Position numbers and translations under genes: made by a program. This document shows, piece by piece, positions 18,106 to 26,950 of a stretch of 57,359 bases of DNA (positions are counted from its first letter, which is position 1; each line of letters begins with the position of its first letter). Source of the DNA: Candidatus Eisenbacteria bacterium (GTDB taxonomy: Bacteria > Eisenbacteria > RBG-16-71-46 > CAIMUX01 > JAHJDP01). The notes below the pieces were generated by a model. That model saw only the letters and a program-made list of their open reading frames with translations, did not search any database and was not told where the DNA came from. Where the stretch lies: NCBI GenBank assembly GCA_018831195.1, contig JAHJDP010000011.1, positions 1 through 57,359 of the forward strand. The letters are read 5' to 3'.

Positions 18106-19275
18106 TTATAACCCGGAGTTGATGATCCGGCCGGACCACAGTTCCTGTAGGAACTTTGCTACCGGCATGATCCGAAAGCCCTCATGCAGACGTTCCCGCT
18201 TCTCATTGCAGACAACGATGGCCGATTTGGGTTTGTAACTGTCCTTGAAAGACCGCAAGGCATGCAAATCTCGACGGTCAACACGGGAAGTCCCCTTGAC
18301 CTCGATGGCGACTTCACCGTTACCCAGCACAAAATCCACCTCGAGTCCGCTTTTGGTCCGCCAAAAATGAATGGGGTAATCCAATTCCCGATACGAGGCG
18401 TGCGCCCGCAATTCCATGAGGATGAAATGTTCCAGCGCCTTCCCAAAAGCCTCCCCCCGCTCCACGCTAATGTCTCTATTTAATAGGGTCCCTGCAACGC
18501 CCACATCAAAAAGATAGAACTTGGCTGCCTTTTGTATCACATGGCGGTCTTGTCTCCTTTTGAACGGCGCCACCCAAACGCCAAGCAATGTATCGACAAG
18601 GATCTGATAGTATTCCTTGACGGTTTTGGCGTCCACACCGCTATCCCGCGCAATATTGGCGAAATTTGTAAGTTCGCCGTGGGAATAGGCCATAGCCTCA
18701 AAGAATCGGGAGAAGGCGGGTATATTGCGGGTCAACCCTTCCTCAAAAACCTCCTCCTTCAGGTAATCGTGGACATAAGCCTTTTGGGATTTGCGATATC
18801 CGTTTTGAAAATAGTGATTTGGAATGAGCCCTCGGTTGAGAATGCGAAGAATATCAAGAGATTCGAGTTCCTGAGAAACAAGGGGAAAGAGGTGATATCG
18901 CCAGGCCCGGCCCCCCAGAAGGTTTGCATTTCCGCGAATTAATTTTCGCGCGCTGGAACCGGATAGGATAAAGCGAATCCTTCTATTCTCGATTAACCAG
19001 TGAATCTCATCGAGGAGTTGGGGGGTTTTCTGAACTTCGTCAATGATAACCGGCTGGCGGAGGGCTTTATCGTCAACGGCCAATAATTGTTCCCGCAGAA
19101 GAGAAGGATTTCTCGATAGCTCCAAGAAGAGGTCTGTTTGCAGCAAGTCATAGTATAGGCTCTTGGGAAACTGCTGCCTCAGGAGCGTCGTCTTGCCCGT
19201 CATCCTGGGTCCCCACAGAAAGACGGATTGACGCTCCGGCAGATCGATGTTCAGTATCCTGCGAACCGTGTCCAT
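18106..19275 (-). CDS. AAA_14 / DUF4143 ATP-binding protein
   Basis: This 389-residue protein has an N-terminal AAA_14 ATPase domain: Walker A GPRMTGKTTLL (about residues 22-32), Walker B VIIDEVQ (about 96-102) and sensor FILSGSSARKL. The C-terminal DUF4143 region contains FWRTKSGLEVDFVLGNGEVAIEVK, which carries the D/ExK nuclease-like arrangement (EVDF and EVK) noted in this family. Members are common, patchily distributed and often move between genomes; their function is not established. It stands alone upstream of murA on the same strand, 211 bases away. A large inverted repeat lies just before its start. Confidence 0.85.
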   Translation of the reverse strand: MDTVRRILNIDLPERQSVFLWGPRMTGKTTLLRQQFPKSLYYDLLQTDLFLELSRNPSLLREQLLAVDDKALRQPVIIDEVQKTPQLLDEIHWLIENRRIRFILSGSSARKLIRGNANLLGGRAWRYHLFPLVSQELESLDILRILNRGLIPNHYFQNGYRKSQKAYVHDYLKEEVFEEGLTRNIPAFSRFFEAMAYSHGELTNFANIARDSGVDAKTVKEYYQILVDTLLGVWVAPFKRRQDRHVIQKAAKFYLFDVGVAGTLLNRDISVERGEAFGKALEHFILMELRAHASYRELDYPIHFWRTKSGLEVDFVLGNGEVAIEVKGTSRVDRRDLHALRSFKDSYKPKSAIVVCNEKRERLHEGFRIMPVAKFLQELWSGRIINSGL

Positions 19276-19284
19276 GGTTGCTCC

Positions 19285-19337
19285 ATTCTGGAGTCCACTC
19301 CTGTATAGTCGGACTCAACAGGAGCTTACTCCAGAAT
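19285..19337. repeat. Nested inverted repeat upstream of the ATPase gene
   Basis: ATTCTGGAGT (19285-19294) is matched by its exact complement ACTCCAGAAT (19328-19337). Inside it CTCCTG and CAGGAG form a second pair. The structure begins ten bases upstream of ATG 19275 and could be an operator or an RNA hairpin in the leader of that gene. Confidence 0.7.
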
Positions 19338-19428
19338 AGAATCTTTGCGCCAGCCGATCAAGGGACGATCCCGCTACGCCACTAGATTCCGTAATACATT
19401 TTATTACAACAAATTAGAAGCGCATTTC

Positions 19429-21273
19429 CTACTCCGCCATCACTAACTTGCGGGTGAAGCGACGATCCCCCGCGACAACACGCAGGAAATAGGTTCCCGG
19501 CGCCAATGCGAGATCATCTATGACCAGCGGATTGATTCCTGTCGGATTGGAGACCTCGCGAAGCTTCCGGCCGGAAATGTCATGGATCGACACCCGCCCG
19601 GCGCAAGAGATCTCTTCCGGATAGGCCAGGTGCAGGATCGACCGTACTGGATGAGGTTGAATCGAAATGCCGGTGGGCACGGCGCGCAGAGGATCGCTCG
19701 TCACAACGTCGCTCGACTCCCGGTGAAGGACAAGATGGTGGGCCGACAAGGGCGGCAAGCTGAAATCGAAGGTGCGGCCGTCGGCGATCTCAACCGCCGC
19801 TCCGGAATGAATCAGCGTATCTGATCGTGTGATCGCCCAAGATTCACCGTGGGAGTACGCGGCCGCGCCGTCGAGAGTGAAATGTCCGGCCATCACCTCG
19901 TCATAGTTCCTGTTGATAAGAATCAGGTGCAATGAATCGGTGCCTGCATGAGCGGCATAGATCGCGCTGTTTTCAATATCCGATGTGGCGGCCGGCAGGC
20001 ATTGATCACCGAAGCACATGCCGGCGCCGTCGCCGTCGCGATACAATTTATAAGCCGCTTCAATATATTCGGATACCGCACCCCATTTCGACGCGAAATA
20101 GAGCCGGTAACGGCCGAAAATTCCCAGGGCGTCGACCTGCGCCAGGCCCCCGGAGATATGATCGGGCGCGCCGTAATCATATTCGGTGACGGCGAGTTTG
20201 GTGTCCGGGTAATAGTTATCAATGGCGCCCTGCAGGTAAGGGATGATCCTTACCGGACTGAACCACTGGCCGATCCAACTCGGCTCGACATAGGTTGAGT
20301 CCCAGAGCGAGCGGGTGACCTGCATTCGCACTTCAGCGACGGCGCGCGTCGTATCTCCGCTGTAGACGCCGGATGGCTCCGGATACCAGTGCACATCGAG
20401 AACATCGAGCAGGCGCATGCCGGCGGTATCCGAGGCGGCCCTCATGTAATCGAGGTAAGTCTCAATAAACCGGTTATAATTTCCGCTGTATTCATTCCAA
20501 TCAGGCGCGTTTTGGAGATTGTAAAAGGCATTGAAGCCATAAAGGCAGGGGCCGAAGGTTTCGGCCGTCGGATCCATCGACTTGATCGTGTGGGATAAAC
20601 CGATCGATCTTTCAAGCAGCTCCGCCACCGTCAGCGCCTCGGGAAAAATCCGCGGATGGGTATAGGGCCATAGCGCCGGCTCATTATCGAGCGCATACGC
20701 TTTTATCCCCGTCGGACCGGCGCCGGAGCCATAGGTCTCCAGCAAATAGTTTAACATTTCGTCGATGTACAATCCGCCGTCGGCCGTATCCGGCGGATGA
20801 GCAAAGGCCCCCGGCTTGCGGTTGATAACTTCGGTCCAGCGCGGCGAGGGAGCCGTTTCCGATTCATCGACAACGCCGTCTTTGTCGCGCGCGGCATATC
20901 CGGCCATTTGGAGGGTGATCAGCGAATAGGCGTTATGCGCCAGCGATATGTCATGAAAGGTCGTTAAAACAATGCCGGGTTCCTCATATTGCGACGGATC
21001 GATCCCCATGATCCACGGCATATAATTATCGTTCTGGTGATACCAATCCGCTCCGGCATGCGAGGCGTTGTTCTCCCAGTTGTAGCCGGTAAGACGGTTG
21101 CCTCCAATTCTGCGGGCTGTCGCGGTTTCAAGAGCTTGGCCGTTGGCGCCGTAGATCAGCGGGCTGATTTGATGAAGCGTTGTTTCGGTATCGACGGTGA
21201 AATCGACATCGATCTCCGCCCAAGCCGTCTGAACGGCAAGGGCCAGGCATCCCAGCAGTATGAATCCTCGCAT
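19429..21273 (-). CDS. Secreted glycoside hydrolase family 44 protein
   Basis: This 614-residue protein (from ATG 21273) has a signal peptide (FILLGCLALAVQTAWA). A GH44 catalytic region follows, with the family signature RIGGNRLTGYNWENN and then HAGADW, the acid/base Glu in LDNEPALW and the nucleophile Glu in VTEYDYG. GH44 enzymes cleave beta-1,4-glucans and xyloglucan, so an extracellular cellulase/xyloglucanase role is likely. The last 90 residues (ISIQPHPVRSILHLAYP to RRFTRKLVMAE) form a Por/FlgD-type domain used for surface sorting or anchoring. The upstream GGGGAGGAG is an excellent ribosome-binding site and overrides the longer frame to 21384. Confidence 0.88.
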   Translation of the reverse strand: MRGFILLGCLALAVQTAWAEIDVDFTVDTETTLHQISPLIYGANGQALETATARRIGGNRLTGYNWENNASHAGADWYHQNDNYMPWIMGIDPSQYEEPGIVLTTFHDISLAHNAYSLITLQMAGYAARDKDGVVDESETAPSPRWTEVINRKPGAFAHPPDTADGGLYIDEMLNYLLETYGSGAGPTGIKAYALDNEPALWPYTHPRIFPEALTVAELLERSIGLSHTIKSMDPTAETFGPCLYGFNAFYNLQNAPDWNEYSGNYNRFIETYLDYMRAASDTAGMRLLDVLDVHWYPEPSGVYSGDTTRAVAEVRMQVTRSLWDSTYVEPSWIGQWFSPVRIIPYLQGAIDNYYPDTKLAVTEYDYGAPDHISGGLAQVDALGIFGRYRLYFASKWGAVSEYIEAAYKLYRDGDGAGMCFGDQCLPAATSDIENSAIYAAHAGTDSLHLILINRNYDEVMAGHFTLDGAAAYSHGESWAITRSDTLIHSGAAVEIADGRTFDFSLPPLSAHHLVLHRESSDVVTSDPLRAVPTGISIQPHPVRSILHLAYPEEISCAGRVSIHDISGRKLREVSNPTGINPLVIDDLALAPGTYFLRVVAGDRRFTRKLVMAE

Positions 21274-21680
21274 GCGGCTCCTCCCCTGTCTGTGGCGGAT
21301 GTTCGTTGCAGCCGTTAGTGACAGCCGTCTGTTGCAGATCGCAAGAGATGTGGATATCGACACTCCGCCGGCGGGCTCCATCACTGCGGGATTCCCAGAC
21401 CTTTCCTTGAATCACCATTGCATCTTCATCCATCGCGCAACAATGACCCACCTGATCGCATCATGCTTCGTGTCATCGCTATCTGGTTACGCAAGATCAA
21501 TACCAGCAGAGCTCCCGATCGTCCTTCCAGTGCCCCCATGACCCGGCTTGCCAGCGGCCGTCAGATCGTTTCTAATGAGGCCGGTGCGCCGGTTCCGGAA
21601 CGCGGAACAGATGTGGGACGGGATGGCCTTGCCGATCCGGCGTTATTCATTCACATCCAATCACTTACAGAGGTAATACC
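21274..21680. other. Divergent intergenic region, no gene seen
   Basis: This 407-base gap lies between the GH44 gene (minus) and the lyase fusion (plus). Both neighbours have their ribosome-binding sites at its ends. Open frames inside it are low-complexity shadows without start signals. I could not find a convincing promoter, riboswitch or terminator. Confidence 0.5.
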
Positions 21681-24338
21681 ATGGTCGTTCATGAACCCCA
21701 TAAGATAAAAACCGTCCGGTTGCTTTCCTTCCCCACCCTGGCGGATCGGAAGAAATTCCTATCCGACGCCCTCTTCAATGTCTGGCACCTGACCCCAACG
21801 CAGGTGACTTTTGACATGTGCTCCCTGGGGATGAGCGCAGTGAGCCAGGAACAGCTCTCCGGCCAACTCATCGGTGATGAAGCCTATGCCGGATCGCGCA
21901 ATTTCGAGGCGCTTCAGAAGGCGGTGCGGGACGTGCTCGGCCATGAGTATGTCTGCCCGACCCATAATGTTTTGGGCTGTGTGAAGCTGATCGTAGCGAC
22001 CATGATCCCCAAGGGATCGGGTGTTCCAAGCAACTCCCGCTCCCGCCTCGATGTTTTCTCCCCGCTCGGCGTCGATTATCCCGACGTGCGCGATCACGAG
22101 GAGAAGGTTTTTACCGGGAACATCGATCTGGAGACACTCGAGGAGATTCTCAACACCCATCCTGTCGCCTTCGTCGGTATTCAAGCCTTCGCCGATGGAC
22201 AGCATCCCTTCAGCCTCGAGAATCTGCGGGCGGTCGCCGCCCTCGCCGAGAAGCACGGCAAGAAACTCATTTGCGACGGGTCCCGCGTCATCGAGAACGC
22301 CTGGTATATCCAGCGCCATGAATCGGGCCAGGCCGACCGGCCGATCGCCGAGATTGTGAAACAGATTGTTAAAACGACGGATGTCTTTCAGATGGACGGC
22401 GCTCAGGATCCAAAATGTAATACCGGTGGGCTCCTCACCACCGACCATCCCGACACACATGAAAAATTTATGAATGAGGTTGTGGTCTATGAGGGACTGC
22501 ACACCTACGGCGGGATGGCCGGGCGCACGATGGAGGTTCTGACGCGCGGTATTCAGGAGATGTGTTCCGAAGACGAAGTGCACTGGGTCATGCAGCAGAC
22601 TGAGCGCTTCACGCAGCGGCTCCGCGACGGCGGCATCCCCTTGGAAAGGGGCTGTGACGGCGCCTATATCGAAGCCGAATCGTTCCTGCCCCATATCGAC
22701 CGGCACCAGCAGGACACCCTCGCCGCGGCCATCTATCTCATCGCCGGCGTCCGCGCCACATCATCGGGATTAACGGCTAAAACTCATCTGCTGCCGGTTC
22801 AAATCCCGCGGCTGGCGATGACCAATGAGCAGCTGGATCAGGTCGCCGATGCGATTATCAGTTTGTACAAACAGCGCAACAAAATCACCGGCCTCCAATC
22901 CGCCGCGCAGGGGAAGTGGCGCGACCAGATGTCGTATCACTGGGTTTTCCCCGACCTTGAAACATATACGTTTGACACCTTTCCCTATGAAATCCACACG
23001 ATTGAGAAGGTCGGCGTCTTAACGCAGGGCCAGCGGGAGAAGGCGATCCGCGAAGCGGGGTATAATACTTTTCTGCTGCGCTCCGCCGATGTGGCGATCG
23101 ACCTGCTCACCGACTCGGGCACGACGGCCATGAGCACCGACCAGTGGGCCGCTTATGACAGCGTTCGCCCCAGCGCCGCGGCAAGCGACGAATCAGATGA
23201 GTTAGTTGATATCCTTCAGGAGACGATGGGCTACGAGTATATCATTCCCACTCATCAGGGTCGCGCCGCCGAGCACATCCTCAGCCAGATCATGATTAAA
23301 AAGGGCCAGTATGTGCCGGGCAATATGTACTTCACCACGACAAAGCTGCACCAGGAATTCGCCGGCGGCATCTTTGTCGATGTCATCGTCGATGAAGCGC
23401 ACAACACCGAGAGCACCTTTCCGTGGAAGGGGAATATCGATTTAGACAAACTCAAGAGTTTAGTGAATGAGCATGGGGCCGACAAGGTCGCCTATATCTC
23501 CTTCGAACATTCGGTGAATATGGCCGGCGGCCAGCCGGTCGGGATGGACAATATGAAGGAGGTCTACGAGTATTGCAGCGTCATCGGCATTCCGGTTTTC
23601 TTTGACGCGACCCGTTTCGTGGAGAACGCCTACATGATCCAGAAAAAGGATCCGCGCTACGCTGATGTGAAGATCAAGGATATCCTGCGCGAGATGATGC
23701 TCTACGGCGATGGCGCAACGATAAGCGGGAAGAAAGATTTTCTCATCAATATCGGCGGCTGCCTCGCTTTCCGGAACAACGAGGAGTGGACCGAGAAAGC
23801 GCTCGAGATGCTGCGAATCTATGAGGGCAATATCACCGACGGCGGGCTCGCCACCGCCGATCTGGCGGCTATCGCCTGCGGCGTGGAAGAGATGGTCGAC
23901 GACCGTTACATCCGCTCCCGTGTCGAGCAGACGCAATATCTCGGTTCTCAGTTGCTCGAATTGGGGATCCCGATCGTGACGCCCCCCGGATCACATGCGA
24001 TCTTCCTCGATGCCAAGCGTTTCCTGCCGCACCTCGATCAGGACGAATACCCCGCGCAGCGTCTCGCCGCCGAGATCTATGTCGAGACCGGCGTCCGGGC
24101 GATGGAGCGTGGGAATGTCTCGAAAGGCCGCAACCCCGAGACCGGTGAAAATTACCGCCCGGCCCTCGAGCTGGTGCGGCTCACGATCCCACGCCGTGTC
24201 TATACCAATGACCACATGCGCGAGGTGGCGCGAGGAGTTAAGCGCGTTTGGGACCGCCGGGAATCGATCAAAGGCCTCAAGTTCGTTTATGAACCGGCTA
24301 AGCTGCGTTTCTTCCAGGGGCGGTTTGAATCGAAATAG
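21681..24338 (+). CDS. Tandem tyrosine-phenol-lyase-like fusion (beta-eliminating lyase)
   Basis: The 885 residues hold two full-length copies of the tryptophanase/tyrosine phenol-lyase fold (about 1-425 and 430-885); normal family members have about 460. The C-terminal copy keeps the PLP lysine (SGKK, K685), phosphate loop HQGR (525-528), DATR (642-645), R810 in AMERG (TPL Arg381) and R833 (TPL Arg404). It has lost the DEAYAGS motif: TPL Tyr71 corresponds to A499. The N-terminal copy keeps DEAYAGS (Y69) and EGLHTYGG (Y276) but has Q242 in place of the PLP lysine and NVL (96-98) for QGR. AMERG favours TPL-like over tryptophanase chemistry. ATG 21681 has GAGGT seven bases upstream. The complementary losses suggest one composite active site. 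Confidence 0.93.
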   Translation: MVVHEPHKIKTVRLLSFPTLADRKKFLSDALFNVWHLTPTQVTFDMCSLGMSAVSQEQLSGQLIGDEAYAGSRNFEALQKAVRDVLGHEYVCPTHNVLGCVKLIVATMIPKGSGVPSNSRSRLDVFSPLGVDYPDVRDHEEKVFTGNIDLETLEEILNTHPVAFVGIQAFADGQHPFSLENLRAVAALAEKHGKKLICDGSRVIENAWYIQRHESGQADRPIAEIVKQIVKTTDVFQMDGAQDPKCNTGGLLTTDHPDTHEKFMNEVVVYEGLHTYGGMAGRTMEVLTRGIQEMCSEDEVHWVMQQTERFTQRLRDGGIPLERGCDGAYIEAESFLPHIDRHQQDTLAAAIYLIAGVRATSSGLTAKTHLLPVQIPRLAMTNEQLDQVADAIISLYKQRNKITGLQSAAQGKWRDQMSYHWVFPDLETYTFDTFPYEIHTIEKVGVLTQGQREKAIREAGYNTFLLRSADVAIDLLTDSGTTAMSTDQWAAYDSVRPSAAASDESDELVDILQETMGYEYIIPTHQGRAAEHILSQIMIKKGQYVPGNMYFTTTKLHQEFAGGIFVDVIVDEAHNTESTFPWKGNIDLDKLKSLVNEHGADKVAYISFEHSVNMAGGQPVGMDNMKEVYEYCSVIGIPVFFDATRFVENAYMIQKKDPRYADVKIKDILREMMLYGDGATISGKKDFLINIGGCLAFRNNEEWTEKALEMLRIYEGNITDGGLATADLAAIACGVEEMVDDRYIRSRVEQTQYLGSQLLELGIPIVTPPGSHAIFLDAKRFLPHLDQDEYPAQRLAAEIYVETGVRAMERGNVSKGRNPETGENYRPALELVRLTIPRRVYTNDHMREVARGVKRVWDRRESIKGLKFVYEPAKLRFFQGRFESK

Positions 24339-24366
24339 ATCACGAACAAAAGCTATTCTCAGCGAA

Positions 24367-24395
24367 GACCCCGGGCCGCAACCCGGGGTCTTTTT
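24367..24395 (+). terminator. Intrinsic terminator after the lyase fusion
   Basis: GACCCCGGG (24367-24375) pairs perfectly with CCCGGGGTC (24382-24390) across a 6-base loop, followed directly by five T. It lies about 30 bases after the stop of the fusion gene, which appears to be monocistronic. Confidence 0.93.
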
Positions 24396-24396
24396 A

Positions 24397-25202
24397 TCAC
24401 TTAAACAAATGCTCCCGCATCCAGGCGATTTTATCCGGAGGACCCTGAAGCTGGTTCTCCCAATCGGGATCCGGATCTCTAAAATATGACTCGTGACGGA
24501 AGGTGATCACATCATTTATATTGTTGAATTTCTTCTTTGCGCCAAACATCTGCTCGAAAAAGATCGGATAGTTTATTCGGTCAGAAAATTCCATGATCTC
24601 ACCCCGTTCAAGATGATTCAGGATGGCGCCCGTCAATGCCGTCTGATGCAAAAAGATCCTCTTCTTAACATCCTGCGCGCACATCTCTCTCAGGATCGAA
24701 TCCTGATAAAGAAGCGTGAACTCATCCCGCCAGCGCTGTAAAAGACCCCTCTCCGGGCGGACAACGAGACAACCCGCGTTGAAATAGGGTCTGATCGTAT
24801 CCCCGTCGGCGGGTGTGACCATGGGAAAAAGAGACGCTTCAGCGACGGCGTTTCTTTCATAGATCCGGTGCCAGAAGGGATCGACCGGCTCCGAGGTCAG
24901 CAATCCGACATTCTTATGCATCACGGGCCGGTAGCCGAGCGCCTTTCCCTCTGGAAGGATGAACTCGTCAGGTTCCCCCAGAAAAATCGTGTCATAGTTG
25001 AGCCAGGCGAGACGTTCCGTTTCTTCAGCCGCCTCAGATTCCGCCCGGGCCGCCGCGAAGGCCTTCTGGGCAAAGTAATACCACGCCGCATTTGGGGGAT
25101 ATCGATAGGCTTGATGACAACATCGAGAGCCGACAGCGTGTCAATGGCGCCGGTTTCCGGATTCCGGATCCGGCCGGTCTTGGGACGCATCGTCAGAAAC
25201 AT
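24397..25202 (-). pseudogene. Frameshifted glycosyltransferase-like gene
   Basis: Two minus-strand frames join into one sensible protein of about 268 residues if one base is added to the run of five G at 25094-25098 (five C on the coding strand). The N-terminal frame ends sensibly as VVIKPIDIP and the other continues as PNAAWYYFAQKAFAAAR. Downstream, LAWLNYDTIFLGEP and YFNAGCLVVRPERGLLQRW resemble GT8/nucleotide-sugar transferase folds (an acidic site, then the FNAG loop). The protein ends KIAWMREHLFK. It may also be shortened at the 5' end, because the frame closes 40 bases above ATG 25202 at the divergent promoter. A homopolymer sequencing error is as likely as a real mutation. Confidence 0.6.
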
Positions 25203-25219
25203 CCCCGATTTCCCATTCC

Positions 25220-25248
25220 TTGAACTCCCCTTCCGGGAGGACTATAAT
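25220..25248 (+). promoter_or_regulatory. Sigma70-type promoter of the radical SAM gene
   Basis: TTGAAC (25220-25225), a 17-base spacer and a perfect TATAAT (25243-25248) predict a start near 25255, about 33 bases before ATG 25288. Confidence 0.8.
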
Positions 25249-25287
25249 ACTTGTCATCGAGTGCGGCGATTGAAATGCGAGGATGAG

Positions 25288-26289
25288 ATGCCCCCAATCC
25301 GCAGCGAAAAGGATCCGGCACAAATCCGAAACCAGGCTAAAACGGCATGGAAGAGGATGAAATCCTGCGATCTCTGCCCACGGAACTGCGGTATCAATCG
25401 CCTCCAGAATGAAATCGGCGAGTGCGGTATCGGCGCCAAGGCCGTGATCATCAGCGCTCTCCCGCACTATGGCGAAGAAGCGCCCCTGGTCGGTGAAAAT
25501 GGATCCGGGACAATTTTCTTCACCGGATGCAATCTGCACTGCGTCTTTTGCCAGAACTATGAGATAAGCCATTCTCCGGTCGGTCGTGAGATGAGCGGGG
25601 ATCAGCTTGCGGGGGTTATGTTAAACCTTCAGAAAGCCGGATGCCACAATATCAATCTTGTTTCACCGAGCCATGTCGTCGCCCAGATTCTCTCGGCCCT
25701 CGCAATTGCCATAGAACACGGACTGCATATACCCATTGTTTATAATAGCGGCGGATACGACACCCTATCGACGCTCCGATTGTTCGAAGGCATCGTTGAT
25801 ATTTACATGCCCGACTTTAAATTCTGGAATCCTGAATCGGCCAGGACTTATATGAATGCGGAGGATTATCCCAGCGTGGCCCGCGAGGCGATCCTCGAGA
25901 TGTACCGGCAAGTCGGGGATCTTGTTGTCGATGACAACGGCATTGCAAAGAGAGGAATTCTTCTGCGGCACCTCGTCATGCATGGGTGCATCGAGGACAC
26001 CCGTGAGATTTTCCATTTCCTTGCCACACAGATCAGCCCGGAAATTTATGTCAATATCATGGATCAGTATCACCCTGCCGGCAAAGCTTCACAATACAAA
26101 GAGATCAACCGGGGATTGACCGAAGCGGAATTCCAGGAGGCCGTATGGGCCGCGCAAGAAGAGGGCCTTGTCCGCTTTGACCCCGGGGCAAAAATTTCCC
26201 AGGAGATCGGCCCGTCGGGGAAGAAGTCTCCCAAAGATGAGCGTTGGAAAACCACCGATTTAGACGCTACCGATTGTAAATCCTCTTAA
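25288..26289 (+). CDS. PflX-type radical SAM protein (COG1313-like)
   Basis: This 333-residue protein carries the radical SAM motif C81-x3-C85-x2-C88 (in FFTGCNLHCVFC) and an extra N-terminal cysteine cluster (C27, C30, C34, C44), as in PflX, a homologue of pyruvate formate-lyase activases whose target is unknown. Later motifs include NLVSPSHV and YMPDFKFW, and the end of the barrel carries IMDQYHPAGKA. ATG 25288 is chosen because it has GAGG five bases upstream and lies just after a strong promoter; the frame is open further upstream, but that part overlaps the opposite-strand gene and has no family match. Its 3' end overlaps the convergent secreted-protein gene by 23 bases. Confidence 0.85.
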   Translation: MPPIRSEKDPAQIRNQAKTAWKRMKSCDLCPRNCGINRLQNEIGECGIGAKAVIISALPHYGEEAPLVGENGSGTIFFTGCNLHCVFCQNYEISHSPVGREMSGDQLAGVMLNLQKAGCHNINLVSPSHVVAQILSALAIAIEHGLHIPIVYNSGGYDTLSTLRLFEGIVDIYMPDFKFWNPESARTYMNAEDYPSVAREAILEMYRQVGDLVVDDNGIAKRGILLRHLVMHGCIEDTREIFHFLATQISPEIYVNIMDQYHPAGKASQYKEINRGLTEAEFQEAVWAAQEEGLVRFDPGAKISQEIGPSGKKSPKDERWKTTDLDATDCKSS

Positions 26290-26950
26290 TGAGTCCCCAG
26301 GTCGATTGCTTCGTGGGTGTGGGCTGCTGTTCCAGATAGACCTCGCCGTCAATCTGGTTTGTATACCCCTCAGGCGTATAGGGAGGATGGCCGAGCCCCA
26401 GCGCCGAGATTGTCCAACCTTCGCGCATGTTGGGGGGGATATTTCCAATATAATCGCCATCATTCAAATTAAGGGTGCCCGTCAGGTTTCCGTCCCCACT
26501 CACCGTCTCGATAATGATGGTCAGGCTCTCAAAACTCCCACCCAGCATGAAGGTGCCATCGATAAATGTCGAAGGCGATGTGGGGTTCGGCGGATAGGTT
26601 CCGTAATCAGCCGGCGTGCCGCCGACAAACGGATCCTCATAAAAGTTCAATGTGCCGTCGCCGTTCATATATTCATAGAAAGCATAGGTACCCACCATGT
26701 ATGTCGAGGTTAGGACACCGCTGTGAATATGCATGGTATATTCATTATTGTCTTCATCAAGAACAAAGAAATCCTCATTCATCGACACCAGCGGTCCAAC
26801 CGCCGCATAGAACTGGCCGTCTTCGGTGTAGTTATTCGGCAGCGGCCATGTGAAATCGTAACCGTGGTAATCGGCCAGCCAAACAGATCCCATAACAGGC
26901 GCGCTCAGTGTTGCAACCAGGATGAGGATAGTGATGGAGCTAACTCGCAT
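26267..26950 (-). CDS. Secreted protein of unknown function
   Basis: I do not recognise a family. The 227-residue product from ATG 26950 has a clean signal peptide (VSSITILILVATLSAPVMG). The mature domain is acidic, aromatic and glycine-rich, probably all-beta (HSGVLTSTYMVGTYAFYEYM, LTGTLNLNDGDY). It ends in STWGLIKRIYNR after a Pro/Thr-rich linker. That Trp-Gly-x-Ile-Lys tail is reminiscent of C-termini seen on secreted proteins of some FCB lineages and could be a sorting or anchoring tail; this is from memory and unproven. GGAGG six bases before ATG 26950 supports the start. Confidence 0.65.
   Translation of the reverse strand: MRVSSITILILVATLSAPVMGSVWLADYHGYDFTWPLPNNYTEDGQFYAAVGPLVSMNEDFFVLDEDNNEYTMHIHSGVLTSTYMVGTYAFYEYMNGDGTLNFYEDPFVGGTPADYGTYPPNPTSPSTFIDGTFMLGGSFESLTIIIETVSGDGNLTGTLNLNDGDYIGNIPPNMREGWTISALGLGHPPYTPEGYTNQIDGEVYLEQQPTPTKQSTWGLIKRIYNR

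Noticed and set aside
24868-25287. Upstream extension of the radical SAM frame by 140 codons
   Set aside because: It runs antisense to the GT-like gene, has no PflX similarity, and a promoter at 25220-25248 lies inside it.
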